Shown: one piece after another, positions 37,984-46,264 of the stretch
Layout: each line of letters starts with the position of its first letter
How positions within the stretch are numbered: the first letter of the stretch is position 1
NCBI RefSeq assembly: GCF_002968285.2
Contig: NZ_CP134400.1
Location: forward strand, 4,216,001-4,280,000
Direction: 5' to 3'
DNA length: 64,000 bases
Source: Mycobacterium sp. ITM-2016-00318
GTDB taxonomy: Bacteria > Actinomycetota > Actinomycetes > Mycobacteriales > Mycobacteriaceae
Translations under genes and position numbers: made by a program
The notes under the pieces: generated by a model
Told to the model about the DNA's origin: nothing
Database searches by the model: none
What the model saw: only the letters and a program-made list of their open reading frames with translations

Positions 37984-39414
37984 CTCCAGCAGGCCGCAGC
38001 GGACATCGAACCGTTCCCGCACGGTGTCGAGGATGCGGCGGGCGCGCTCGCCGTCGCGTCGGTGAGTGAGCATGAACTTGACCACACCGGGCAGCCGCCG
38101 CGGCAGCGGGTACCACGCGTCGAAGTCGAGTCTGTTGTCGCTGAACACGCGACGCGGAACGTTGTCGTAGATGAGGCTCAGATTGTGCTGAACCAGCGCG
38201 AACAGAGCGTACGGGTGCGCGGTGGGAGATTTCCGTCGCAAATCGAGCATGTCGAGCTCGTACAGCGGAAGCTCTCTCAGCTTGTCGAGGAACAGCAGCT
38301 GGGTGAGGTAGTACCCGTGGAACGCGGGGAGGTGCAGAACCCAGGACCGCGGATTGATGGAGACCACCGCCCCACTCGCGGATACGTAGGGCTCGTACGG
38401 CAGATTGCTGTCGCCGCCGAGGTATCCCGTGCAGTTGATCAGCCAGCTGCCGGGTTGGATCGCCTTCCTCGACCCGCTGCGGAACACCAACTCGGTTTCG
38501 CCGTTACGGTCGACCGCGTCGTCGAAGTAGTCCATCACGATGTGACGAAGGCCCTCGGCGATCGTCTTGTTCTCGGCCTCCGACAGCAAGCCGGCAAAGT
38601 AGTTCTCGGCCTCCGGCGTCGGGTGGGTGCAGTAGGCCGCGCGGAACCACTTTTGCACCTCGACCTCGTTGGCCCCGTTGTACCGGCGACCCAATTGTTC
38701 GCTTATCGTGGCGAACTGGGTTCCCGCCCACCACTTGCTCGCCCCGGCTGGGAACAGGCGGTCGCGTTTGGCGAAGAAGGTCCCCCGGCCCGCGATCAAG
38801 TTCACTTCACGCCAGGGGCACGCTGTGATCAGCGCATGTGCCGTGTCCATCGCGGTCTTGCCGCCGCCGATGATCCACACCGGCGCGTTGCTGTCTCGGA
38901 TCTCACCTGACCGAACGTCGCAGTAGTCGGGCGACACGGACTCGACGCGCCGACTGGAGACGTCGAGCGGCTCGTTGGGCGTGACGGCAAGTCCGTAGCC
39001 CTTGATCAGCCGCTTGGCTTCGACGACATGCACACGGCCGTCCGCGGCTCGACACGTCACCCGAACGATTCCGTCGACCTCTTCATGCGACTCCATCGTC
39101 GCGCCGAACAGTTCGTCGACGCGCACTCGCTGCTTGACGACGTCGAGACAGTGCGCGAAGTGGTCGAGCACTTCGCCTTTCGTCGCCAGATACGCGCGAT
39201 CCTTGCCGAGCGTCCATTCGATGTCCCCCGCGGTGAACATGGGATGGGGTTGGTGGAGCCGGACATACGGGTAGGTGTCGACCCACATGCCGCCGACGCC
39301 CGGCCTCCTGTCGACGAGCACGATCTTCTGGTCCTGCGACAGGTACCGGCTGGCCACGTAGAGCGCGTTCATGCCGGCGATACCCGCCCCGACGATGCAG
39401 ACGTCGCAGCGCAT
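37945..39414 (-). CDS. FAD/NAD(P)-binding monooxygenase-like protein
   Basis: The product has about 489 residues. The FAD Rossmann motif is VGAGIAGMNALYVAS at the N-terminus, followed by IVLVDRRPGVGGMWVDTYPYVRLHQPHPMF, typical of flavin monooxygenases. The second Rossmann fold is VWIIGGGKTAMDTAHAL at about 195-211, and NCTGYLGG marks the C-terminal FAD region. This resembles flavin-containing or N-hydroxylating monooxygenases. I see no canonical FMO fingerprint FxGxxxHxxxY. ATG at 39414 is preferred (GGAGG 9 nt upstream) over longer frames. It overlaps the epoxide-hydrolase gene at its 3' end. The substrate is unknown. Confidence 0.8.
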   Translation of the reverse strand: MRCDVCIVGAGIAGMNALYVASRYLSQDQKIVLVDRRPGVGGMWVDTYPYVRLHQPHPMFTAGDIEWTLGKDRAYLATKGEVLDHFAHCLDVVKQRVRVDELFGATMESHEEVDGIVRVTCRAADGRVHVVEAKRLIKGYGLAVTPNEPLDVSSRRVESVSPDYCDVRSGEIRDSNAPVWIIGGGKTAMDTAHALITACPWREVNLIAGRGTFFAKRDRLFPAGASKWWAGTQFATISEQLGRRYNGANEVEVQKWFRAAYCTHPTPEAENYFAGLLSEAENKTIAEGLRHIVMDYFDDAVDRNGETELVFRSGSRKAIQPGSWLINCTGYLGGDSNLPYEPYVSASGAVVSINPRSWVLHLPAFHGYYLTQLLFLDKLRELPLYELDMLDLRRKSPTAHPYALFALVQHNLSLIYDNVPRRVFSDNRLDFDAWYPLPRRLPGVVKFMLTHRRDGERARRILDTVRERFDVRCGLLESGAGVGREPVEQ

Positions 39415-39547
39415 CACTGCCGCCTCCGGCGTAGCGGCAGATACAAGGTCGGGCACGAGAACAGTGTCCGCCGAAGCGGTGGGCTGGGCAGCGTAATCGA
39501 CTACGCCAACCGATCGGCACCTGCTCGGCGAGGTGTAGACATGGATC

Positions 39548-40720
39548 ATGAGCGCTACCGCCCGAATCGATGACCTGCTCGACCTCGATGCGCAGCTGAC
39601 GCCGGAAGACAAAGAGTTGCGCGAGACCGTCCGCCGCTTCGGCGAGCAGCGACTGCGGCCGCACATCGCCGAATGGTTCGAGGCCGGCGAGGTGCCGGTC
39701 CGCGAGCTGGCCTCCGACCTGGGCAAACTGGGTGTGCTGGGGATGCATTTGGAGGGCTACGGGTGCGGCGGATCGACCGCCACCGCGTACGGCCTGGTCT
39801 GCCAGGAACTCGAGGCGGTGGACAGCGGCTTACGCAGCCTCGTCTCGGTGCAGGGCTCGCTGGCGATGTTCGCCATCCACCGGCACGGTAGCGAGGAGCA
39901 GCGCAAACAGTGGCTGCCCGATATGGCCACCGGCGACGCCATCGGATGCTTCGGGCTGACCGAACCGGACTTCGGTTCCAACCCCGGCGGCATGCGCACC
40001 ACGGCCCGTCGCGACGGCTCGGACTGGATCCTCAACGGTTCGAAGATGTGGATCACCAACGGTTCGGTCGCCGACGTCGCGGTGGTGTGGGCGCGGGCCG
40101 AGGAGGGCGTGCTCGGCTTCCTTGTGCCAGCGGGCACGACGGGGTTCGAAGCGACCGACATGAAGCGCAAGCTGTCGTTGCGCGCATCGGTGACGTCCGA
40201 GTTGCATCTCGACGACGTGCGCCTGCCCGCCGAGGCGCAGCTGCCCGAGGCGCGGGGTCTGTCGGGTCCGCTGGCCTGCCTGTCGGAGGCGAGGTTCGGC
40301 ATCGTGTTCGGCACCGTGGGCGCCGCGCGGGACTGTTTGGAAACGGCGATCGACTATGTCGGGACCCGCCAGGTGTTCGACAAGCCGCTGGCGGGTTACC
40401 AGCTGACGCAGGCCAAGATCGCCGACATGGCCGTCGAATTGGGCAAGGCGCAACTGCTTGCGCTGCACCTCGGCCGGTTGAAGGACGAGGGGCGGATCCG
40501 GCCGGAACAGGTGAGCTTCGGCAAGCTGAACAATTGCCGCGAAGCCATCAAGATCGCGCGCCAGTGTCGAACTCTATTGGGCGCGAACGGAATCACCTTG
40601 GAATATCCGGTGCTGCGGCACGCGAACAACCTGGAGTCGGTGCTGACCTACGAAGGCACGTCGGAGGTACACCAGATGGTCATCGGAGAGGCGCTGACGG
40701 GCGTCAGCGCCTTCCGATGA
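39548..40720 (+). CDS. Acyl-CoA dehydrogenase, glutaryl-CoA-dehydrogenase-like
   Basis: This 390-residue flavoenzyme oxidises an acyl-CoA at C2-C3. The fold blocks are CFGLTEPDFGSNPGGMRTTA (FAD contacts), WILNGSKMWITNGSVADVAVVWA, LARFG-type catalytic surroundings (LSEARFGIVFGTVGAARDCLETAIDYVGTRQVFDKPLAGYQL), and the C-terminal YEGTSEVHQMVIG with the catalytic Glu of the GCDH/short-chain group. The resemblance is strongest to glutaryl-CoA dehydrogenases, so glutaryl-CoA or a similar dicarboxylate may be the substrate. The FadE number is not assignable from sequence alone. It is divergent from the monooxygenase gene and ends near a convergent membrane-protein gene. Confidence 0.9.
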   Translation: MSATARIDDLLDLDAQLTPEDKELRETVRRFGEQRLRPHIAEWFEAGEVPVRELASDLGKLGVLGMHLEGYGCGGSTATAYGLVCQELEAVDSGLRSLVSVQGSLAMFAIHRHGSEEQRKQWLPDMATGDAIGCFGLTEPDFGSNPGGMRTTARRDGSDWILNGSKMWITNGSVADVAVVWARAEEGVLGFLVPAGTTGFEATDMKRKLSLRASVTSELHLDDVRLPAEAQLPEARGLSGPLACLSEARFGIVFGTVGAARDCLETAIDYVGTRQVFDKPLAGYQLTQAKIADMAVELGKAQLLALHLGRLKDEGRIRPEQVSFGKLNNCREAIKIARQCRTLLGANGITLEYPVLRHANNLESVLTYEGTSEVHQMVIGEALTGVSAFR

Positions 40721-40726
40721 CTCGAA

Positions 40727-41746
40727 CTACGGTGTGAGCGGTGCGATCTGGCCGCCGGTGATCCTGCGCCACGCGAAGACGAGGAACAACGCCGCGACCG
40801 GTACCGCGACCAGGAGGCCCACGCCGCAGAGAATCGCGCCGGCGACGATGAGCGCGACCCCGACCAGCCAGGTCAAAAACGCACTGCCGAAATTGGCTTT
40901 GCTGGTTTCGAAGCTGGTCTTGACCGCGTCGACCGCTGGCAGGTTGCGGTCGAGCAGGGCGACCACGGTGAAGACCAGCAGAATGCTGGCGAGCAGACCG
41001 GGAATGACGCACAGGAAGAACCCGATCGTGGTGATGACACCGACGATCAGTCCCGCGATGATCACCTGACCGATGTGGCGCGGCCGGAAGAACGAACCGA
41101 CCGACACCTGCTGCCCGTTGGCGATGTCGAGCACGCCGCTGAGGAATCCGGATTGGATTGCCGCGCCGACGATCAGCGACACGAACCAGCCCACGATCGC
41201 AATGAGGATCCCGCCGACACCCATGGACGTGGTGCTCCATGAATACGAGAAACCGTTCGCGTCAGACGTGTAGTCGCTCACGCCCGGACTCACCGCCGCC
41301 TGCAGCAGATTGATGATCACCTGCAGCACGATGACGATCAGGCCGTAGACGAGCGTCGCGATGATCAGCGGGGCCGCGTTCTTGCTGAACTTGTTCCACG
41401 CCCACGAAAACGCCTCGCCGACGCTGAATGGTTGTGCCCCACCGTAACCCGGCGGTCCTGCGGGCGGATAACCCGCCGGTGAATAGCCCTGCTGCGGTGG
41501 CGGCGGATAGCCGCCCTGCTGGGGTGGCGGCGGATAGCCGCTCGGTGGGGGAGGCGGTGGATAGCCGCCCTGCTGTGGCGGTGGGTACCCACCTTGTCCT
41601 GGCGGCGGGTAGCCACCTTGTCCTGGCGGCGGGTAGCCACCTTGTCCTGGCGGCGGGTAGCCACCTTGTCCTGGTGGTGGATAGCCACCCTCTCCCGGAG
41701 GCGGATAGCCGCCGCCCGGCGGAGGTGGAGTTGGTGGATTGGTCAT
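40727..41746 (-). CDS. Pro/Gly-repeat membrane protein downstream of pra
   Basis: The product has 339 residues. The first ~105 form a low-complexity region of GGYPPPGQ repeats, and the C-terminal ~230 are a membrane domain with about six helices. It begins FSVGEAFSWAWNKFSKNAAPLIIATLVYG and includes IIAGLIVGVITTIGFFLCVIPGLLASILLVFTVVALLDRN, with the conserved IPGLxxS...P turn of DUF4013/YciC-like membrane proteins. Its ATG overlaps the pra stop in ATGA, so the genes are cotranslated. The repeat tail probably lies in the cytoplasm. The function is unknown; it may assemble with Pra. Confidence 0.82.
   Translation of the reverse strand: MTNPPTPPPPGGGYPPPGEGGYPPPGQGGYPPPGQGGYPPPGQGGYPPPGQGGYPPPQQGGYPPPPPPSGYPPPPQQGGYPPPPQQGYSPAGYPPAGPPGYGGAQPFSVGEAFSWAWNKFSKNAAPLIIATLVYGLIVIVLQVIINLLQAAVSPGVSDYTSDANGFSYSWSTTSMGVGGILIAIVGWFVSLIVGAAIQSGFLSGVLDIANGQQVSVGSFFRPRHIGQVIIAGLIVGVITTIGFFLCVIPGLLASILLVFTVVALLDRNLPAVDAVKTSFETSKANFGSAFLTWLVGVALIVAGAILCGVGLLVAVPVAALFLVFAWRRITGGQIAPLTP
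41591..41710 (-). repeat. 24-bp tandem repeat encoding GGYPPPGQ
   Basis: The unit ACCTTGTCCTGGCGGCGGGT (first 20 of 24 bp) occurs three times identically (41591-41662), followed by two diverged copies (41663-41710). The repeats stay in frame, so copy-number change would lengthen or shorten the tail of the membrane protein. Confidence 0.9.
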
Positions 41747-42441
41747 AGAAGTCCTTTACCCAAGGGTACGGCGATGGTGGAGATGATCTTGTCCACGAGC
41801 GTCTGCCGCTTCACATCCCACAGCGGGAAGAGCACCGCGATGAGCCAGACGATGCCGCAGAGGCCGGCAGCCACCAGGTAGATCAGTTCTCGGACGACCG
41901 ACATGCCGAATCCGATTGGCTGACCGGTCTTTTCGCTGACAATCTTGAACTTCATGATGCCCTTGCCGATGCTGGAGCCCGTTTTGCCTTGGCGATATCC
42001 GAGGTTCCAGATGATGTAGGCAAGCGCGATCAGACCTGTGAGGAAGACCGCGATCTGGCCGGTGGTGGACGCCCCCGTGGCGCAGAACTCACCGAGGTCG
42101 TACTCCGATGTGTCGGTGACACAGGCGGTTTCGCGGGTACTAATCAACAACAACCAGCCGATGCCCTCGAGAATGAGAACAGGAATGTAGTCGATGATGT
42201 ACGCCAACGCACGCGTACCCCACGGTGTGTACGCCTCTTTCGGCAACGCCCCACCTGGCCCGGTGGCCGCCGGGAATCCGCCACCCTGCGACGGCGGGTA
42301 GCCCTGACCCTGCGGCGGCGGGTAGCCCTGACCCTGCGGCGGCGGCGGAAATCCGCCACTCTGCGGCGGTGGTGGCGGCGGGTAGTTGCCCGGCGGCGGG
42401 GGCGGATAATTGCCAGGGGGAGGTGGCGGTTGATCGGTCAT
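41743..42441 (-). CDS. pra: Proline-rich antigen homologue, RDD-domain membrane protein (Rv1078-like)
   Basis: The product has 232 residues. The first ~65 are a Pro/Gly-rich tail with NYPPPPPG and QGQGYPPP repeats. The RDD domain follows: YTPWGTRALAYIIDYIPVLILEGIGWLLL, the NLGYRQGKTGSSIGKGIMKFKIVSEKTGQPIGFGMSVVRELIYL block, and the terminal LFPLWDVKRQTLVDKIISTIAVP. This closely resembles the Pra antigen of M. tuberculosis and M. leprae. RDD proteins are membrane proteins of poorly known role, some linked to ion or osmolyte transport. An ATG 6 codons upstream is possible. It forms an operon with the 40727 gene. Confidence 0.92.
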   Translation of the reverse strand: MTDQPPPPPGNYPPPPPGNYPPPPPPQSGGFPPPPQGQGYPPPQGQGYPPSQGGGFPAATGPGGALPKEAYTPWGTRALAYIIDYIPVLILEGIGWLLLISTRETACVTDTSEYDLGEFCATGASTTGQIAVFLTGLIALAYIIWNLGYRQGKTGSSIGKGIMKFKIVSEKTGQPIGFGMSVVRELIYLVAAGLCGIVWLIAVLFPLWDVKRQTLVDKIISTIAVPLGKGLL

Positions 42442-42577
42442 GGACGCCTTCCAGGTCATCAGCTGGGATCAAGCGCTGCTTAATGTACCTGAGAAGATGC
42501 TCACAGCAGGGTCTTCGGCAAGAACCGCGCCGCGACTTGTCAAGCCGAAATCAACGCTGATTCGGCGGACCGGCGGG

Positions 42578-43984
42578 CTACCGTCTCGAGTTTCCGTCGG
42601 AGAGGAATCCGAGCAGATCGTGGCGGGTCAGAACGCCTACCGGCTTACCTTCCTCGACCACCATGACGGCATCGCAGTCGCGCAGCGCCTTCGCGGCGTG
42701 GCTGACCAACTCCCCCGCTCCGATCAGCGGCAGCGGCGGAAGCATGTGCTGAGATACCGCGTCGGCCAACTTCGCCCGACCTTCGAAGACCGCGGACAGC
42801 AGTTCGCGCTCGGACACGCTTCCGGCCACCTCGCCCGCCATCACGGGCGGTTCGGCTCCGACGACCGGCATCTGGGACACCCCGTACTCGCGGAGGATGC
42901 CGATCGCGTCGCGCACCGTTTCCGACGGGTGCGTATGCACGAGGTCGGGCAGCGCACCGGACTTGCCGCGCAACACCTCGCCGACGGTGGCCTGCTCCAG
43001 CGAGCCGTCGAGCCGGTTGCGCAGGAAACCGTACGAGGACATCCACGCATCGTTGAAAACCTTTGACATGTAACCGCGTCCGCCGTCGGGCAACAACACG
43101 ACAACAACGGAATCCGGTCCGGCCTTCACGGCGGCCTCGATCGCCGCGACGACGGCCATGCCACAGGATCCGCCGACCAACAGCGCCTCTTCGCGGGCCA
43201 GCCTGCGCGTCATGTCGAAGGAGTCGGCGTCGGAGACGGCGATGATTTCGTCGGGCACCGACGGGTCGTAGGCCGACGGCCAGAAGTCCTCGCCGACGCC
43301 TTCGACCAGGTAGGGCCTGCCCGTACCGCCGGAGTACACCGACCCTTCCGGGTCCGCGCCGACGATGCGCACGGGTCCGCCCGGGCTGCCGTCGGAGACC
43401 TCTTTCAAATACTTCCCGGCGCCGCTGATGGTGCCGCCGGTGCCGACACCCGCGACGAAGTGGGTCACCGTCCCGTCGGTGTCATTCCAGATCTCCGGGC
43501 CCGTCGTCTCGTAATGGCTCGCCGGCCCCATCGGATTCGAGTACTGGTCGGGTTTCCATGCGCCGTCGATCTCATCGACGAGGCGATTGGACACACTGTA
43601 GTAGCTGTCCGGATGGTCCGGCGGCACCGCCGTCGGGCACACCACGACGTCAGCGCCGTAGGCGCGCAACACATTCCGCTTGTCCTCGCTGACCTTGTCC
43701 GGGCACACGAAGACACACTTGTAGCCGCGCTGCTGGGCGACGAGCGCCAGCCCGACACCGGTGTTGCCGGAGGTGGGTTCGACGATGGTTCCGCCCGGCT
43801 TGAGCTCGCCGCTGGCTTCCGCGGCGTCGATCATCTTCACCGCGATGCGGTCCTTGGAGCTGCCGCCGGGGTTGAGGTATTCGATCTTGGCGACGACCTT
43901 GCCCGCGCCTTCGGGGACGACTGAGTTCAGCGCAACCAGAGGGGTATTGCCGATGAGCTCACTGACGTGCCGGGCGATCCGCAT
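42578..43984 (-). CDS. cbs: Cystathionine beta-synthase
   Basis: This enzyme makes cystathionine from serine and homocysteine (reverse transsulfuration). The product has 468 residues. The PLP catalytic core spans ~1-330: VAKIEYLNPGGSSKDRIAVKMI (PLP Lys), EPTSGNTGVGLALVAQQRGY and GVGTGGTISGAGKYL. The C-terminal ~130 residues contain two CBS motifs (VSQMPVVGAE and VMVVEEGKPVGVLTRHDLLGFL), usually regulatory nucleotide-binding modules. The order is as in Rv1077. It is one of two transsulfuration genes in the window, with metB at 35934. Confidence 0.95.
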   Translation of the reverse strand: MRIARHVSELIGNTPLVALNSVVPEGAGKVVAKIEYLNPGGSSKDRIAVKMIDAAEASGELKPGGTIVEPTSGNTGVGLALVAQQRGYKCVFVCPDKVSEDKRNVLRAYGADVVVCPTAVPPDHPDSYYSVSNRLVDEIDGAWKPDQYSNPMGPASHYETTGPEIWNDTDGTVTHFVAGVGTGGTISGAGKYLKEVSDGSPGGPVRIVGADPEGSVYSGGTGRPYLVEGVGEDFWPSAYDPSVPDEIIAVSDADSFDMTRRLAREEALLVGGSCGMAVVAAIEAAVKAGPDSVVVVLLPDGGRGYMSKVFNDAWMSSYGFLRNRLDGSLEQATVGEVLRGKSGALPDLVHTHPSETVRDAIGILREYGVSQMPVVGAEPPVMAGEVAGSVSERELLSAVFEGRAKLADAVSQHMLPPLPLIGAGELVSHAAKALRDCDAVMVVEEGKPVGVLTRHDLLGFLSDGNSRR

Positions 43985-44013
43985 ACGTCCATGGTCTCAG
44001 GCCGCGGGAATGC

Positions 44014-45075
44014 TTACCAGGTGGCCTCTCGGATGTAGTCGCCCACCTGCTTCAGCGACCGCTTGGCCTCTTTCACCGCCGTTCCGGCGATCTGGAACAC
44101 GTGCATCTGCCCCGGCCAGACCCGCACCTCAACCGGCACGCCCGCGGCGGCCAGCATGTGCGCCGCCTTGCGGGCGTCGTTCAGCAGAACCTCGGACCCG
44201 GAGACATGAATCAGCGTGCGCGGAAGTCCCGGCTCGATATGGTCGAGCGGTTCGAAGACCTCCTCTGCAACGCCGTCGACGACGTTGCGCTTAGCGGCGG
44301 CCTCCACCAATTCCACCAGCGCGTTGAACGCCTTGGGCGGGAACATCGCGTCGGAGTGGATGTTGGGGTGGTTGGCCCGCGCCTGGTTGTCGATCTCGAA
44401 CAGCGGCGACAGCGTGACGATGGCTGCGGGCGACTCGCTCGCCAGGCCTTCGAGCTGCAGTTTCTCCGCCAGCGCGAGGGCAAGATAGCCGCCTGCCGAG
44501 TCCCCCGCGAGCACGATCTGGTCGGGGTCGTACCCCTTCAGTCGCAGCCACTTGTAGGCGTCGTAGCAGTCGTCGAGCGCCATGCCGACGGAGTGCTTCG
44601 GAATCATCCGGTAGTTGACCACCAGCACCGGGCTGTCGGCGAAGTTCGACAACGTCTCGACCAGGCGGCCATGGCTGTGAACGCCGCAGGTCAGAAACGC
44701 TCCGCCGTGCATATAGAGAACGATGCGGCGTTTGCCGTCGGCCGGAAGCACGCCCGCTGCGCGGACCAGCTGGGCGTTGCAGTTCGGCAGTGAGATCGTG
44801 GCACGAACCGTGCCCGGGGCCGGCTTCAGCACGCGGCACGCGAAATCCACAACCCCGAACGGCCACGGCATACGTGGTGCGTAGCTACCGATAGCCAGCG
44901 TCGGCCTTATAGTGAGCATTGCGGCCAGCGAAAGCAGCCGGCCACCGAGACTCGGACCGTCCTCGACGACCTCTACAGGCGCGCCGTCACTGACAGGAAA
45001 CTTACGCGGTTTGTGCCCTCGAGCTGCGCTGATGGCAGCATTACGGGTGCTAGGAACCTTGCTCGGTGCCGTCAT
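44014..45075 (-). CDS. lipU: Hormone-sensitive-lipase-family esterase (LipU-like)
   Basis: The product has 353 residues. Lip family features are the oxyanion motif LYMHGGAFLTCG (HGGG-like), the nucleophile in VLAGDSAGGYLALALAE (GDSAGG), and the C-terminal Asp/His in VSGSEVLLNDARK and GQMHVFQ. It hydrolyses acyl esters; the M. tuberculosis homologue Rv1076 is annotated LipU. The start MTAPSKVPSTRNAA is chosen because AGGAAG lies 8 nt upstream; a GTG three codons earlier is possible. Divergent from the SGNH hydrolase at 45271, with a ~195-bp AT-richer promoter region between them. Confidence 0.92.
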   Translation of the reverse strand: MTAPSKVPSTRNAAISAARGHKPRKFPVSDGAPVEVVEDGPSLGGRLLSLAAMLTIRPTLAIGSYAPRMPWPFGVVDFACRVLKPAPGTVRATISLPNCNAQLVRAAGVLPADGKRRIVLYMHGGAFLTCGVHSHGRLVETLSNFADSPVLVVNYRMIPKHSVGMALDDCYDAYKWLRLKGYDPDQIVLAGDSAGGYLALALAEKLQLEGLASESPAAIVTLSPLFEIDNQARANHPNIHSDAMFPPKAFNALVELVEAAAKRNVVDGVAEEVFEPLDHIEPGLPRTLIHVSGSEVLLNDARKAAHMLAAAGVPVEVRVWPGQMHVFQIAGTAVKEAKRSLKQVGDYIREATW

Positions 45076-45243
45076 CGCCACCACTTCCTACGAAGCTGTA
45101 ATGCCATTGGGTGGCGCTTTGCTCGGCCAACCTCGGTAACTTAGCTTGACATTGGTAACCCGTACAACACCCAACGAAACTTATTCGATACCGGACTTGA
45201 TACCGCACCGTGACCGTCGAACAGGACTCGCCACGCGGATAGT

Positions 45244-45255
45244 GCGCGATCGCGC
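45244..45255. promoter_or_regulatory. 12-bp palindrome in the lipU-SGNH intergenic region
   Basis: GCGCGATCGCGC is self-complementary and lies 3 bp upstream of the TAAACT -10 of the SGNH gene. It could be an operator, but such CG-rich palindromes also arise by chance. The rest of 45076-45270 contains direct repeats GGTAAC (twice) and GATACCG (twice). Confidence 0.35.
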
Positions 45256-45270
45256 TAATAAACTGGTCAC

Positions 45271-46230
45271 GTGAAGATTTGTGCATCGCGCAGGTCGACC
45301 GCCGTTGCGGCAGCGGCCACGCTCGCATCGACAGGCTCCGCCTATGTCGGAGCTCGCACCTTTCTGAGCGGCCAGGCAGAGCAGGCCCGACGCGTCATTC
45401 CGAAGGCATGGGACACCCCGCCGCGCGCCGACGGCGTTTACACCCCTGGCGGAGGTCCGGTCGAGCGCTGGCACCGCGGCGTGCCGTTCGACCTGCACCT
45501 GATGGTCTTCGGCGACTCGACGGCCACCGGATACGGTGCCCGCAACGCCGAGGAGGTGCCCGGCGTGATGATCGCCCGCAACCTGGCCGAGATCTCGGGC
45601 CGGCGGATCCGGCTGAGCACCAAGGCCATCGTCGGCGCCACGTCGAAGGGCCTGTCGGGCCAGATCGACGCCATGTTCGTCGCGGGCCCGCCGCCGGATG
45701 CGGCCGTGATCATGATCGGGGCCAACGACATCACCAAACTGCACGGCATCGGCCCGTCGGCCCGTCGGCTGGGTGCGGCGGTGCGGCGACTGCGGGCCAG
45801 CGGCGCGGTCGTCGTGGTCGGCACCTGCCCGGACTTCGGCGTCATCACCGCGATTCCGCAGCCGTTGCGCACGGTGGCACGCACGCGCGGTTTGCGACTG
45901 GCGCGCGCGCAGGCGGCGGCGGTGAGGACCTCGGGAGGCCTGCCGGTTCCGTTGGCCGACCTGATGACGACCAACTTCCGGCGGGCGCCGGAGCTGATGT
46001 TCTCGTCGGACATGTTCCATCCGTCGGGGGCCGGATATGCGCTGGCCGCCAACCAGCTGCTGCCTGCGCTGTGTAATGCGTTGGGCGGCTTCGCCACAAC
46101 GGAGGAGCCGGAGTCACCGTTGGAGACCCGCACCGACGTCAGCACGCTGCTGTCGCGCCTCGGCGGGGTGAGCCGGCTGTGGCGCCGCTCGACTGGGGTC
46201 CCTGCACCGATAGTGGTGCCCGCCAGCTAG
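45271..46230 (+). CDS. SGNH/GDSL-family hydrolase (Rv1075c-like)
   Basis: The product has 319 residues. An N-terminal hydrophobic segment (TAVAAAATLASTGSAYVGA) may anchor or export it. The SGNH blocks are LMVFGDSTATGYGARNAEEV (block I, Ser), the Gly block GATSKGLSGQ, IMIGANDITKL (block III, Asn) and the block V FSSDMFHPSGAGYALAANQLL (Asp and His). Rv1075c is reported as a GDSL lipase/esterase of the mycobacterial cell envelope. The GTG has TAAACT 6 nt upstream (45259-45264), the leaderless layout. Confidence 0.9.
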   Translation: MKICASRRSTAVAAAATLASTGSAYVGARTFLSGQAEQARRVIPKAWDTPPRADGVYTPGGGPVERWHRGVPFDLHLMVFGDSTATGYGARNAEEVPGVMIARNLAEISGRRIRLSTKAIVGATSKGLSGQIDAMFVAGPPPDAAVIMIGANDITKLHGIGPSARRLGAAVRRLRASGAVVVVGTCPDFGVITAIPQPLRTVARTRGLRLARAQAAAVRTSGGLPVPLADLMTTNFRRAPELMFSSDMFHPSGAGYALAANQLLPALCNALGGFATTEEPESPLETRTDVSTLLSRLGGVSRLWRRSTGVPAPIVVPAS

Positions 46231-46264
46231 GTTCTCCCAGTAAGCCACTACTCCAGGAGCCGTC

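Noticed and set aside
41591..41710. 24-bp tandem repeats as a CRISPR array
   Set aside because: The copies are contiguous without spacers and stay in frame within a protein-coding gene.
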